From: JAJDXO01 sp965213765
Lineage (GTDB): Bacteria; Pseudomonadota; Alphaproteobacteria; Rhodospirillales; UBA2165
DNA: 64,000 bases
Reading direction: 5' to 3'
NCBI GenBank assembly: GCA_965213765.1
Contig: OZ243926.1
Coordinates: 1-64,000, forward strand
Positions 15,298 to 24,369 of the stretch are shown one piece after another; within the stretch, counting starts at the first letter, position 1; each line of letters begins with the position of its first letter. The translations under genes were made by a program, and so were the position numbers. A model generated the notes under the pieces. It had not been told where the DNA came from, made no database searches, and saw only the letters and a program-made list of their open reading frames with translations.

Positions 15298-16007
15298 CCG
15301 ATTGGCCGTCACTGAAGCGGTTCTATGAGGTGGCTTCGTTTCAGGAGCAAAACGGCGCCTTTGAGATTGTCTTGGACGGTAAACAGGTCCGGACGCCGGC
15401 GGGCAAGCCCCTCAAAGTCGCGCAAAAGGCATTGGCCGAGGAGATTTCCACCGAGTGGGCGGCGCAGGGCGAGGTTGTAGAAACGGAATCCATGCCCCTG
15501 ACCAAACTGGCCGCCACCGCTATCGACCGGACCCAGCTCAAGCGCGCGGACATTGTCGGCGCAATGACCGACTTCGCCGGGACCGATCTTCTGTGCTACC
15601 GGGCCGATGAACCCCCGGAGCTGGTCGCCCGGCAGACCGAACACTGGCAACCCCTCCTTGATTGGGCGGCGGACGAATTGGAGGCCGCCATGACCGTCAC
15701 CACGGGTGTTCTGCCGATCCCGCAGCCGGCGGCCGCCATCGACCGCCTCCGGGATATCGTCGATGGGTTGGACACGTTTCATCTGGCGGGCGTTTCCGCC
15801 GCTGCCGCTGCCGCTGGGTCGACGATCGTCGCGCTGGCGCTGGCCGCCGGGCGAATCGAGGCCGAGGAGGCAGGCGATATCGCCTTGCTCGACGAGGAAT
15901 TCCAAATGGAGCGCTGGGGGCAGGATTCGGAGGCGCTGGCCCGTCATCGGCGAATTCGGGGCGATCTGGAAGCCGCGGCCCGCTTCATGCGCTTGTTGGA
16001 CGGCTAA
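15294..16007 (+). CDS. ATP12-family F1-ATPase assembly chaperone
   Basis: The 237-residue protein matches ATP12 along its length: LKRFYEVASFQEQNGAFEIV, LDGKQVRTPAGKPLKVAQKA, LAEEISTEWAAQGE, the DLLCYRADEP motif and HPLL-like WQPLLDWAADEL. ATP12 binds the F1 alpha subunit before hexamer assembly in mitochondria and alphaproteobacteria. The likely start is TTG at 15294, overlapping the asmA stop (TTGA). This means translation was coupled to asmA; with the island in place, the gene is separated from its original promoter and must be read from within the island end or an unrecognised promoter. Confidence 0.93.
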   Translation: MTDWPSLKRFYEVASFQEQNGAFEIVLDGKQVRTPAGKPLKVAQKALAEEISTEWAAQGEVVETESMPLTKLAATAIDRTQLKRADIVGAMTDFAGTDLLCYRADEPPELVARQTEHWQPLLDWAADELEAAMTVTTGVLPIPQPAAAIDRLRDIVDGLDTFHLAGVSAAAAAAGSTIVALALAAGRIEAEEAGDIALLDEEFQMERWGQDSEALARHRRIRGDLEAAARFMRLLDG

Positions 16008-16076
16008 CAGGTGACGGGCCAAGGGCGCCGCGCTATGTTGGCGGCCATTCACCGACACCTCTGATCCGAGGCATTC

Positions 16077-17609
16077 ATGTACGAAATCATTCGCCAACTC
16101 GAGGAACAGCGCGCCCGTGCGCGTGCCGGCGGCGGCAAGAAGCGTGTTGATGCCCAACACAAGCGCGGCAAGCTGACGGCGCGGGAGAGAATCGAGCTGT
16201 TGCTGGACCTTGGGTCGTTCGAAGAGTGGGACATGTTCAAGGAACACCGGTCGACCGACTTCGACATGGATAAGAACACGGTTCCCGGTGACGGCGTGGT
16301 GACCGGGTACGGGACCATCAACGGGCGGTTGGTCTTCGTCTTCAGCCAGGACTTTACGGTTTTCGGCGGCTCGGTCTCCGAGACCCATGCCGAGAAGATT
16401 TGCAAGATCATGGACCAGGCGATGAAGGTCGGGGCGCCGGTGGTCGGGCTTAACGATTCCGGCGGCGCCCGTATTCAGGAAGGTGTCTCGTCCCTCGCCG
16501 GTTACGCCGAGATCTTTCAGCGCAACGTCATGGCGTCCGGCGTGGTTCCGCAGATTTCCATGGTCATGGGACCTTGTGCCGGCGGCGCGGTGTATTCGCC
16601 GGCGACCACCGACTTTATTTTCATGGTCCGGGACACGTCCTACATGTTCGTCACCGGACCGGATGTGGTGAAGACCGTGACCCACGAGGAGGTCACCCAA
16701 GAGGAACTGGGCGGCGCCGTGACCCACTCCACGAAGTCGGGTGTGGCCGATCTCGCCTGTGATACGGACGTGGACGCGCTGCAACAGCTCCGGCGCTTCG
16801 TCGACTTCCTGCCGGGCAGCAATCGGGAACGTCCGCCGGAACGGCCCACGGATGATCCCGCTGATCGTCAGGAACCCTCCTTGGATACCTTGATCCCCGA
16901 CAATCCCAACGAGGCCTACGACGTTCGGGAATTGATCGAAAAGCTGGTCGACGAAGGTGATTTCTTCGAACTCCAGCTCGATTACGCCAAGAACGTGATG
17001 ATCGGCTTCGGTCGGATGGACGGCTCGACCGTGGGCATCGTCGCCAACCAGCCGATGGTCCTCGCCGGGTGCCTGGACATCGATGCCTCGGTCAAAGCGG
17101 CCCGGTTCATCCGGTTCTGCGACTGTTTCAATATCCCGATCATTCTGTTGGTGGACGTGCCCGGTTTTCTGCCCGGCACCGCCCAGGAGTATGGCGGCTT
17201 GATCCGTCACGGAGCGAAGCTCCTCTATGCCTTCGCCGAGGCGACGGTCCCCAAGATTACGGTGATCACCCGGAAGGCCTATGGCGGCGCCTATATCGTC
17301 ATGGGCTCCAAGCATTTGCGGGGCGACGTGAATTTCGCCTGGCCGAGCGCCGAAATCGCCGTGATGGGGTCAAAGGGCGCGGTGGAGATCATTTTCCGCC
17401 AGGACATTGGTGACGAAGAAAAGATCGCCGAGCGGGAGCGGGAGTATCAGGCGCAGTTCGCTAATCCGTTCCGGGTCGGGTCCCGGGGCTACATCGATGA
17501 TGTGATCATGCCGCACAACACGCGCAGCCGGCTCTGCCGCTCGCTCCGCATGTTGCGCAATAAGAAACAGGAATTACCGTGGAAGAAGCACGGTAACATT
17601 CCGTTGTAA
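16077..17609 (+). CDS. pccB: Propionyl-CoA carboxylase beta chain (carboxyltransferase)
   Basis: This 510-residue carboxyltransferase has both crotonase-fold halves. Characteristic stretches are GKLTARERIELLLDLGSFEE, FSQDFTVFGGSVSETHAEKI, GLNDSGGARIQEGVSSLAGY, MGPCAGGAVYSPA and the C-terminal VPGFLPGTAQEYGGLIRHGA and ITRKAYGGAYIVMGSKHL. It transfers the carboxyl group from biotin on PccA to propionyl-CoA, giving methylmalonyl-CoA. Length and motifs are typical. The alpha subunit is encoded at 27016, about 9.4 kb downstream on the same strand; the two are often closer, so the interval probably reflects gene insertion here. Confidence 0.96.
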   Translation: MYEIIRQLEEQRARARAGGGKKRVDAQHKRGKLTARERIELLLDLGSFEEWDMFKEHRSTDFDMDKNTVPGDGVVTGYGTINGRLVFVFSQDFTVFGGSVSETHAEKICKIMDQAMKVGAPVVGLNDSGGARIQEGVSSLAGYAEIFQRNVMASGVVPQISMVMGPCAGGAVYSPATTDFIFMVRDTSYMFVTGPDVVKTVTHEEVTQEELGGAVTHSTKSGVADLACDTDVDALQQLRRFVDFLPGSNRERPPERPTDDPADRQEPSLDTLIPDNPNEAYDVRELIEKLVDEGDFFELQLDYAKNVMIGFGRMDGSTVGIVANQPMVLAGCLDIDASVKAARFIRFCDCFNIPIILLVDVPGFLPGTAQEYGGLIRHGAKLLYAFAEATVPKITVITRKAYGGAYIVMGSKHLRGDVNFAWPSAEIAVMGSKGAVEIIFRQDIGDEEKIAEREREYQAQFANPFRVGSRGYIDDVIMPHNTRSRLCRSLRMLRNKKQELPWKKHGNIPL

Positions 17610-17685
17610 CTGGCGGGAGACGGGTTGAGCGCCGGGGCTCCCGTGCTAAATAGTGCTCGGCAACAAGACTTATTCGGGGACGGTC

Positions 17686-18105
17686 ATGGAATTTCGGCCT
17701 AAGGAAAAAATCAAGGGTTACCACGTTCATATCTACTATGACGGCGCGTCCAAGCAGTGGGCGGGCCACCTGCGCCGCGAGATTGCCAAGCGCTGGCCCG
17801 AGGCGGTGATCGGACGCTGGCGCGACAAAGCGCCCCAAGGACCGCACCCGGTAAGTCATTTTCAGGTGGCGTTCCGCACCGAATTATTCTCCGAGCTCGT
17901 TCCCTGGCTGGCCCTCAACCGCAATGGGCTGAGCATGCTGGTCCACACCAATACGGGCGACGGTTACGAGGATCACGCCTTCTACGACATGTGGATCGGG
18001 CCGAGCGTGGAACTGCGGCTTGATGGCATGCGGGCGAGCTGGGAGAAACGCCAGGAAGAAAAGAAGAAAGAAAAGCAAGCGGCCAACGACTCCGAAGCCG
18101 CCTGA
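17686..18105 (+). CDS. DOPA 4,5-dioxygenase family protein
   Basis: This 139-residue protein has the family core GYHVHIYYDG near the N-terminus, GPHPVSHFQVAF in the middle and SMLVHTNTGDGYEDH near the end. The conserved His residues in HVH, HPVSH and LVHTNTG are expected metal ligands. Family members include fungal DOPA extradiol dioxygenases; bacterial substrates are mostly unknown. The C-terminus is a Lys/Glu-rich tail. ATG 17686 is chosen since the conserved part begins immediately after it. It lies between pccB and a YCII-domain gene. Confidence 0.85.
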   Translation: MEFRPKEKIKGYHVHIYYDGASKQWAGHLRREIAKRWPEAVIGRWRDKAPQGPHPVSHFQVAFRTELFSELVPWLALNRNGLSMLVHTNTGDGYEDHAFYDMWIGPSVELRLDGMRASWEKRQEEKKKEKQAANDSEAA

Positions 18106-18177
18106 GGTCAATTCCGCAAGTTTGACCGGTTCCGCTTCTTCCCCGATAGTTGTTTCGGCTAACGGGAGAGATTTGTC

Positions 18178-18783
18178 TTGCTGCACGTCATCAAGATATT
18201 CGATGTGGAAAATTCCGGACCGTTGCGGGATATCCACCGCGACGCCCATCTCTCTTACGTTAAGGGCTTCGATGACCAGACCATGTTCTCCGGCCCGTTC
18301 CTGACCCTGGACCTGCAAAACGAGTTGGGGTCCGCCCGGCTGATCGAATTCGCTGATCGGGCGGCGGTGCAAGCCCATATCCATGACGAGCCCTATATTC
18401 TGGGTGGCGTTCAGGACGGCTACGAGGTCTATGGCTGGTCGCCGGACACGCCTGCCACCTGGCGGGACTGTCCGCGGACCGAGGGCAATGTCCAGTTCAT
18501 GATCGAAGGGCACTTTGCGCCGGATCTGCAGACGGTGCCCGAAGGCATGGGCCTCGGCCGGGATCGGTACCTGCTTCAGCACCATGACAACATCATCACG
18601 TCCGGTTGGCTGCTGGGTGATGATCAGGCGCCGGTGGGCACATTGGTGATCGTCGATGCGCCGAATCTTGCGGCGGCGGAACAAATCTGGGAGGCGGAGC
18701 CGTTGCGGATTGCGGGTCTCTATCCCCGGACGAATTTTTTCGGCTGGCGGTTCGGCCGGGTGGCGGACCGCTTCAAGGTGTGA
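18178..18783 (+). CDS. Tandem YCII/dimeric alpha-beta barrel domain protein
   Basis: The 201-residue protein has two ferredoxin-like (YCII/EthD-like) halves. The first is about residues 1-95 (HVIKIFDVENSGPLRDIHRD, AHLSYVKGF, ending EPYILGGVQDGYEVYGW). The second is about 100-200 (VQFMIEGHFAPDLQTVPEGM, TLVIVDAPNLAAAEQIWEAE). YCII domains occur in small enzymes and chlorite-dismutase relatives; no specific reaction can be assigned. Start is TTG at 18178 with GGGAGAG about ten bases upstream. The following DUF1194 gene starts 3 bases after its stop, so they are probably co-transcribed. Confidence 0.75.
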   Translation: MLHVIKIFDVENSGPLRDIHRDAHLSYVKGFDDQTMFSGPFLTLDLQNELGSARLIEFADRAAVQAHIHDEPYILGGVQDGYEVYGWSPDTPATWRDCPRTEGNVQFMIEGHFAPDLQTVPEGMGLGRDRYLLQHHDNIITSGWLLGDDQAPVGTLVIVDAPNLAAAEQIWEAEPLRIAGLYPRTNFFGWRFGRVADRFKV

Positions 18784-18786
18784 TCC

Positions 18787-19596
18787 GTGCGCCTGGGCTG
18801 GGTACTCGCACTCATGGTTGGCTTTGACGGTGCGCTGGCCGTGGCCGAGGAGGTGCCGGTCGATCTGGAACTGGTGCTGGCCGTTGACGTCTCCTCCAGC
18901 GTCGATTCCGTCGAAGCCCGCTTGCAGCGAAAAGGCTATGTAGATGCCTTGAAGTCGCCGGAAGTTCTCGGTGCCATCCAGAACGGAACCCTCGGCAGAA
19001 TCGCCGTGACCTACGTGGAATGGTCCGGGTCCCGCTCGCGCAAGGTCGTCGCGCCCTGGACGTTATTGGACAACAAGGCCGGCGCCTTCGCCTTCGCCAC
19101 CTTTGTCGAGGCCTCTCCCCGGGGGTCGGGACACTGGACGTCCATCGGTGGGGCGCTGGACTTCGCTTGGCCGCTATTCGACGACAACGGATTTCAAGGG
19201 ACCCGCCGGGTCATCGATATTTCGGCGGACGGACCCAACAATGACGGTCCGTCGCCGGACAAAATCAGGGACCTGGTGATTGAGAAGGGGATCACCATCA
19301 ACGGCCTTCCCATCGTCAACAGCCGCACCCAGGCCTCCGGGCTCCCTCAGATGCCCAACTATGACCACTACTTCGAGGATTGCGTGATCGGCGGGCGCGG
19401 CGCCTTCTTGGTGATTGCCGATGACTATGGCGACTTTGCACGCGCCATAAAGCGCAAGCTGCTGTTCGAGATCGCCAATGTACAGCCGGCGCCGGCGGCG
19501 CGCTCCCCGTTTCACCGGGCAGCCAGCCACGGCCGCTCCGATTGTGAGCGGAGCTGGGATTACCGCCGCCGGGAAGATGGGGTCCCGGCGCCGTAG
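18787..19596 (+). CDS. DUF1194 von Willebrand factor A-like secreted protein (copy 1)
   Basis: A signal peptide (LGWVLALMVGFDGALAVAEE) precedes a VWA-type fold. Its metal-site motif is DLELVLAVDVSSSVDSVEA (DxSxS), with RVIDISADGPNNDGP and TINGLPIVNS further on. The product has 269 residues with an extra basic C-terminal tail. DUF1194 proteins are alphaproteobacterial periplasmic or secreted proteins of unknown role. A paralogue lies at 25930 with the same core but a different tail. Start is GTG. A stem with arms GAGCGT and ACGCTC follows the gene (19596-19632) and may be its terminator. Confidence 0.85.
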   Translation: MRLGWVLALMVGFDGALAVAEEVPVDLELVLAVDVSSSVDSVEARLQRKGYVDALKSPEVLGAIQNGTLGRIAVTYVEWSGSRSRKVVAPWTLLDNKAGAFAFATFVEASPRGSGHWTSIGGALDFAWPLFDDNGFQGTRRVIDISADGPNNDGPSPDKIRDLVIEKGITINGLPIVNSRTQASGLPQMPNYDHYFEDCVIGGRGAFLVIADDYGDFARAIKRKLLFEIANVQPAPAARSPFHRAASHGRSDCERSWDYRRREDGVPAP

Positions 19597-19700
19597 AGCG
19601 TCTTGTACCTGCTTGGAAACATGTAAAACGCTCCGTCTGCTTCGTATTTTTCGCAAATGCGCCGTCGCGGATGTATCCATCCGCTCGGGATTTGCTCTAA

Positions 19701-21016
19701 CAGGCTGCTGAAAAACTCGCCACGCGCGGCCGGTTTGATGAGTTCGGTCGGTTTTCTCTGGTTATGGGCGGCGGGGGTTGGGGTTCGGGACCCGCTCGCG
19801 GCGGGTCTGGGGGCCTATTGCGCGGTTCCCGGGCATCATGTCGGCGCCTCGGCGAGGAGTTTGGGCAGCCTGACCAGGTTGTAGGCGGCGGCGGTGAATG
19901 TGAACATCCAGCCCACCCGGTCGAGCCCACGATGCCGGGTCTTGGCCAGCCCGCCGGTGGTCTTGATCCAGCCGAACCCCTCCTCGATGCGCTTGCGCAG
20001 GCGCTGGCTGGCGGCGTAGCCCGGATGCCGGGTGGTGCGTCGGTCGACCCGGGTCTTGCGCGGCTTGCCGGTCTTCCTGACATGGCCGTCGACGGCAATA
20101 TGAGGGGTGACGGCGCCGTCGCGCAACGCGTCCACGAACTCGGCCACGTCATAGGCCTTGTCGGCGCCCAGCGTGACCCGCCGCGCTTTCTTGCGGCGCC
20201 CCAGCATGGCCAGCGCCGCCTCCCGCTCGGCGGTGCCACTGGCCCGGGTCAGCGCCGCATCGACAATCAGCGCATTGCGGTTCTCCATCAACAGATGGCC
20301 CATGAAGCACAGCCGGCTCGACTGCCCCTCGCCCTTGCGGAACAGCCGGGCATCGGCATCGGTGGTGGACGCATGGGTCGCGTTCGAGCGCCGCTCGCCG
20401 CGGAAGTCACGCTCCGCGTTGCGCCCGGCAGGCGGGTCGCCGCCGTCATCCTTGCGGCGGAAGCTCTTCATCGACGCCCACGCCTCGATCAGCGTGCCGT
20501 CGACCGAGAAGTGCTCGTCCGACAAAAGACGGCGTACCCGCGCGCCGCGCAGCACCGCTTGAAGAAAGCGCGCCGCCACATCCCCCGCAACCAACCGGTC
20601 GCGGTTCTTCGAATAGGTCGTGGCGTCCCACACCGGCGCGTCCATCGACAGACCGACGAACCAGCGGAACAACAGGTTGTAGTCCAGCTGCTCCATCAAC
20701 TGGCGCTCCGAGCGGATGGTGTAGAAGGCCTGTAACAGAAGCGCCCGCAACAGCTTCTCCGGCGCGATCGACGGCCGCCCGGTCGTCGAATACAGAACCG
20801 CAAAATCTCCCGACAACGCCGCCAGGGCCTCGTCCACCAGAACCCGGATCGACCGCAGCGGATGATCCGCAGGTACCCGAGCCTCCAAGTCCACGTAGCT
20901 GAACAGACCCTCGCCGCGTTCGTCCTCGCCCCGCATCACAACCTCCAGCACCGATCAACCCAGGGGCAGAGAATCACGATACCGGGAATCGCGCCAGTGG
21001 GTTTTTCAGCAGCCTG
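19701..21016 (-). mobile_element. IS5-family element, copy 1 (type A), at the rhomboid stop codon
   Basis: This 1316-bp element has terminal inverted repeats CAGGCTGCTGAAAAA and TTTTTCAGCAGCCTG and a CTAA target duplication (19697-19700 and 21017-21020). YTAR is the known target of the IS5 subgroup. The right duplicate includes the CTA that is the minus-strand TAG stop of the rhomboid gene. The same element occurs inverted at 56923-58238 with identical length. Confidence 0.93.
19836..20936 (-). CDS. IS5-family transposase (type A, copy 1)
   Basis: This 366-residue DDE transposase starts with a DUF772 domain (GLFSYVDLEARVPADHPLRS to FRWFVGLSMDAPVWDATTYS). The catalytic core has Asp in FSVDGTLIEAWASMKSF, Asp in TLGADKAYDVAEF and Glu in RKRIEEGFGWIKTTGGLAKT. 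ATG 20936 is chosen since GGAGG lies five bases before it. The protein appears identical to the one encoded at 57003-58103, which indicates recent transposition or duplication. Confidence 0.95.
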   Translation of the reverse strand: MRGEDERGEGLFSYVDLEARVPADHPLRSIRVLVDEALAALSGDFAVLYSTTGRPSIAPEKLLRALLLQAFYTIRSERQLMEQLDYNLLFRWFVGLSMDAPVWDATTYSKNRDRLVAGDVAARFLQAVLRGARVRRLLSDEHFSVDGTLIEAWASMKSFRRKDDGGDPPAGRNAERDFRGERRSNATHASTTDADARLFRKGEGQSSRLCFMGHLLMENRNALIVDAALTRASGTAEREAALAMLGRRKKARRVTLGADKAYDVAEFVDALRDGAVTPHIAVDGHVRKTGKPRKTRVDRRTTRHPGYAASQRLRKRIEEGFGWIKTTGGLAKTRHRGLDRVGWMFTFTAAAYNLVRLPKLLAEAPT

Positions 21017-21862
21017 CTAAGACCTTCCGTCGCTGTCGGGAATGACCGAACGCCGGGACCGCGGGCGTTCCGGCTCGGGCAGGTAGGTATTGGGAAAGAT
21101 CGACCGGCGGTGACGGTTCTCTTCCTCGTCGATGACCAGTTCGAGTTCGGGCACCGGCGCGAATCGTCCGATGCCATCGAATAATGGTACGGATTTTCGG
21201 CGGAACGGCACGATCAGGATCATGCCGGCGATGAAGCCGCCGATATGGGCCAGCCAGGCCGTCCCGCCGGTATCCGCGCCCATGCCCGATTTGGACAGGC
21301 TGAAGAACTGGCTGCCGATCCAGAACAGCAGGACAAGCACCGCGGGAAGCCGGAGCGGAATGATATTCATGAACAGGACCAACAACCGGGCCTTGGGATG
21401 GAGCACCAAATACGCCCCGAGCACGCCGGAGATGGCGCCCGATGCCCCGACCAGGGGAACCGTACTGTCGGGAGCCGCGAGGGCGTGAAGCAGAGTGCCG
21501 ATGACGCCGCAGAGAACGTAGAAGACCAGATAACGGAGATGGCCAAGCGCGTCCTCGATGTTGTCGCCGAACACCCACAGGAACAGCATATTGAAACCCA
21601 GGTGGACCCAGCCGCCGTGAAGGAACATGGAGGTGACCAGGGTCAGCCAGGCGGGGATTTGTTCGAGCTCCGGCGGCAGTGTCCGGGTGCCGAAGAGTAC
21701 CGCCGGGATATGGCCGAACCCGAGAATGGCGCGCCCCCGTTGATCACCCAGTGACACCTCCCAGAGAAAAACCGCGACACAAGCCACGATCAAGGCAACG
21801 GTGACGTACTGAAATTGAATGCGGTTGAGCGGGTTGTCGTCCTTGATCGGGAGAAGCGCCAT
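21017..21862 (-). CDS. Rhomboid-family intramembrane serine protease
   Basis: The 281-residue protein has six or seven membrane helices. Catalytic Ser141 lies in LVGASGAISGVLG, catalytic His206 in WLAHIGGFIAG, and the L1-loop/helix-2 signature is TSMFLHGGWVHLGFNMLFLW. Rhomboids cleave transmembrane substrates within the membrane. The C-terminal ~55 residues are a cytoplasmic Arg/Pro/Ser-rich tail. Its TAG stop (21019-21017) is part of the target duplication of IS copy 1, so the protein end is unaffected but the original 3' flank is now IS DNA. panE-like and ligase genes lie upstream on the same strand. Confidence 0.93.
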   Translation of the reverse strand: MALLPIKDDNPLNRIQFQYVTVALIVACVAVFLWEVSLGDQRGRAILGFGHIPAVLFGTRTLPPELEQIPAWLTLVTSMFLHGGWVHLGFNMLFLWVFGDNIEDALGHLRYLVFYVLCGVIGTLLHALAAPDSTVPLVGASGAISGVLGAYLVLHPKARLLVLFMNIIPLRLPAVLVLLFWIGSQFFSLSKSGMGADTGGTAWLAHIGGFIAGMILIVPFRRKSVPLFDGIGRFAPVPELELVIDEEENRHRRSIFPNTYLPEPERPRSRRSVIPDSDGRS

Positions 21863-21868
21863 TCGCGT

Positions 21869-22855
21869 CTAGCTCCCGTAGCAGCCGGCGAGGCGGGCCC
21901 GCTGTATGACCAGGGCCAGCACTGCATCGACGTTGGGCGTGGCGATGCCGGTCAGGCGGCCGAGTTCCGGCACCGCCCCGACGATGGCGTCGATTTCCAT
22001 GGGCCGGCCCCGCTCCAGGTCTTGCAGCATGGAGGTCTTGTGGGCCCCAACCGCGGCGCCACCCTCGATCCGCTTGTCCACATCGATGGAGAATTTGACG
22101 CCCAGGCTCTCGGCGACCGCCTGGGTTTCCAGCATCATGTCGCGAATCAGGCGGCGGGTCGCGGGATCGGCGCACATCTCTTCCAGCGTCGCGCCGGTAA
22201 GGGCGCTGATGGGGTTGAAGCTGACATTGCCCCAAAGCTTGACCCAAATCTCGTCGCGGATACGCGGGCGGATGGGGGCCCGAAATCCGGCTCCCTTCAG
22301 AATCTCCGACAACAGGGCCGCCCGTTCAGTCTTCTCGCCCGAGGGTTCGCCCAAAGTAAACCGGTCACCCTCTTGATGACGAACCACGCCCGGCTCGACC
22401 ACTTCGGCGGCGGGATAGACGATGGTGTGAAGAATACGCTCGGGCCCGATGCCGGACCATTGCGCCCCTCCCGGATCAAGCAGCGGAATCTGGTGATCCT
22501 TGTGGGGACCGTCGAGGCCAAAGAAGTACCACCAGGGAATGCCGTTGGCGCCCCAGACCACCGTCGTCTCCGGGCCGAGCAGCGGCTGCATGGCGTCGAC
22601 GATGCCTGGAACCGAATGGGCCTTGAGGCTCACTATGACGTAGTCCTGGGGTCCGGCATCCGCCGGGTTTTCAGCCGCCGAGGGGCGGACCGTGGTGGTC
22701 TCTCCTTCCATTTCCAGGGTCAGGCCGTTTTCCTGGATGGCCGCCAGATGCGCGCCCCGGGCGATCAGCGTTACCTCGGCGCCGGCCTTGGCGAGACCGG
22801 CGCCCAACAGGCCGCCGATGGCCCCGGCGCCATAGATGCAGATCTTCGCCGTCAT
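21869..22855 (-). CDS. Ketopantoate reductase PanE/ApbA-family enzyme
   Basis: This 328-residue NADPH-dependent reductase has the Rossmann motif KICIYGAGAIGGLLGAGLAK, followed by VTLIARGAHLAAIQENGLTL, VSLKAHSVPGIVDAMQPLL and the C-terminal helical domain with KLWGNVSFNPISALTGATLE and SMLQDLERGRPMEIDAIVGA. The family converts 2-dehydropantoate to pantoate or reduces related 2-keto acids. The conserved Lys and the N-S-D/E region are present. Its ATG overlaps the stop of the upstream acyl-CoA ligase, so the two are co-expressed. This raises the possibility of a role outside pantothenate synthesis. Confidence 0.9.
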   Translation of the reverse strand: MTAKICIYGAGAIGGLLGAGLAKAGAEVTLIARGAHLAAIQENGLTLEMEGETTTVRPSAAENPADAGPQDYVIVSLKAHSVPGIVDAMQPLLGPETTVVWGANGIPWWYFFGLDGPHKDHQIPLLDPGGAQWSGIGPERILHTIVYPAAEVVEPGVVRHQEGDRFTLGEPSGEKTERAALLSEILKGAGFRAPIRPRIRDEIWVKLWGNVSFNPISALTGATLEEMCADPATRRLIRDMMLETQAVAESLGVKFSIDVDKRIEGGAAVGAHKTSMLQDLERGRPMEIDAIVGAVPELGRLTGIATPNVDAVLALVIQRARLAGCYGS

Positions 22856-24369
22856 CCAAGCCCCAGCTTCTCGGCCAATCCGATGCGCTGGAGTTTGCCG
22901 GTGGCACCCTTGGGAATTTCATCCAGGAACAGAATTTTGCGCGGCACTTTGAAGTCGGCGAGGTGTTCGGCGGCGAATTCCCGTAATTCCTTCTCGGTCG
23001 CTTCCGTGTCTTCGCGCAGCACGACGGCCGCCGCGACGTCCTCGCCCAGCTTGTCGTGGGGCATGGCAAAGGTGACGACCTGTAGCACCGACGGATGATC
23101 CATCAGCGTCTCGTCCACCTCGCGCGGGGAAATCTTCTCACCGCCCCGGTTGATGATTTCCTTCAACCGGCCGGTAATGCTGATATAGCCCTCATCGTCC
23201 ATGATCCCCTGATCGCCGGTACGGAACCAGCCGTCGGTGAACGCTTCGGCGTTGGCGGCGGGGTTGCTTTCGTAGCCGGAAAACACGTTTTCCCCGCTGA
23301 TAACGATCTCGCCGGTTTCCCGGGCATTCAAGATGACCCCGTCCTCGGACATGATCGCCACTTCGGGCCCGGCGGCAACGCCAACGCTGCCCGGTTTGCG
23401 CGGCGCGTCCGGCAGCGGGTTGCTGGCCATCTGGTGAGACGCCTCGGTCATGCCGTAGGCCTCGATGACCGGGCAGCCGAACACGTCTTCCAGCTCCTGC
23501 ATCACTTGTGGGGGCAGGGATGAGGATGAGGATCGAATGAAACGCAGGCCCGCCTGATCGACGGTCTCCTGGTTGCGGCCCGCCCGGTACAGGATCGCTT
23601 GATGCATGGTCGGCACCGCGGTGTACCAGCTCGGCTTGGCCTCGGCGACCCAGTTGAAGAAGCTGAGGGCATTGAACCCGGGTGAGCACCAAATGGAGGC
23701 ACCGGCGCCGACCGACGAAAGCACGGCGGCGATCAGCCCGTGAATATGGAACAGGGGCATAATGTTGAGGCACCGGTCGTCCGGGCTTAGCCGGAGCGAT
23801 TTGGCGATATTGACGGCGGACGCGGTGACGTTGCGCTGCGACAAGGGAACGATCTTGGGGCGCGACGTGGTGCCCGAGGTGTGCAGAACCAGGGCGATGT
23901 CGTCGGGCTCGGCGGGGCCGCCGCTCGCGGCCGGATCGCCAACCGGCTTTCCCGAGAGCGTGAAGGTGCCCGCCGGCGAGCCGGCGTCGCTGCTTAGCTC
24001 CAGGATCGGCACCCCCCGCGCCGCAGCGGCATCCCGGGCCGGCGTGTCGGCACCGGCCCCGACAACTAGTGCCTTGGCCTTGAGGTCGGACAGGTAAAAG
24101 TCGAATTCCTCCTGCCGGTAGGCGGGATTGAGCGGGGCGGTTGTCGTCCCCGCGCCGATACAGACAAAGGCACTCGCCATTTCGGGTCCGTTGGGGAGGA
24201 CGATGGCAACCCGGTCTCCGCGGCCGATACCGAGGCCATTCAAGGCGCCGGTGACTGCGCTTGCTTGAACCCGCAAGTCTCCGAAATTCAGGTCGTTGCG
24301 GGATGGGGCGCCGAATACGGGTGCATCGCTTGGCTTGTTGGCCAATAGATCCGAAACGGTAAAGGTCAT
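22852..24369 (-). CDS. AMP-dependent acyl-CoA synthetase (oxalate/long-chain acyl-CoA ligase-like)
   Basis: This 505-residue ANL-superfamily ligase has the P-loop LVLHTSGTTSRPKIVPLSQR, the A5 motif EAYGMTEASHQMASNP, DGWFRTGDQGIMDDEGYISI, ITGRLKEIINRGGEKISPRE and the catalytic lysine in PKGATGKLQRIGLAE. The PLFHIHGLIAAVLSS stretch and the overall sequence resemble oxalyl-CoA synthetase (Pcs60/AAE3-like) enzymes, but substrate choice cannot be fixed from motifs. The start at 24369 is chosen over upstream starts that extend into a non-conserved, AT-rich leader. It forms an operon with the PanE-like and rhomboid genes. Confidence 0.9.
   Translation of the reverse strand: MTFTVSDLLANKPSDAPVFGAPSRNDLNFGDLRVQASAVTGALNGLGIGRGDRVAIVLPNGPEMASAFVCIGAGTTTAPLNPAYRQEEFDFYLSDLKAKALVVGAGADTPARDAAAARGVPILELSSDAGSPAGTFTLSGKPVGDPAASGGPAEPDDIALVLHTSGTTSRPKIVPLSQRNVTASAVNIAKSLRLSPDDRCLNIMPLFHIHGLIAAVLSSVGAGASIWCSPGFNALSFFNWVAEAKPSWYTAVPTMHQAILYRAGRNQETVDQAGLRFIRSSSSSLPPQVMQELEDVFGCPVIEAYGMTEASHQMASNPLPDAPRKPGSVGVAAGPEVAIMSEDGVILNARETGEIVISGENVFSGYESNPAANAEAFTDGWFRTGDQGIMDDEGYISITGRLKEIINRGGEKISPREVDETLMDHPSVLQVVTFAMPHDKLGEDVAAAVVLREDTEATEKELREFAAEHLADFKVPRKILFLDEIPKGATGKLQRIGLAEKLGLG

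Noticed and set aside
15309..17315. 668-codon minus-strand frame opposite ATP12 and pccB
   Set aside because: No domain features; both plus-strand genes are well conserved, so this is a shadow frame.
20446..20958. Gly/Arg-rich frames overlapping the type A transposases (also at 56981-57493)
   Set aside because: Out-of-frame shadows of the transposase; they are duplicated only because the IS is duplicated.
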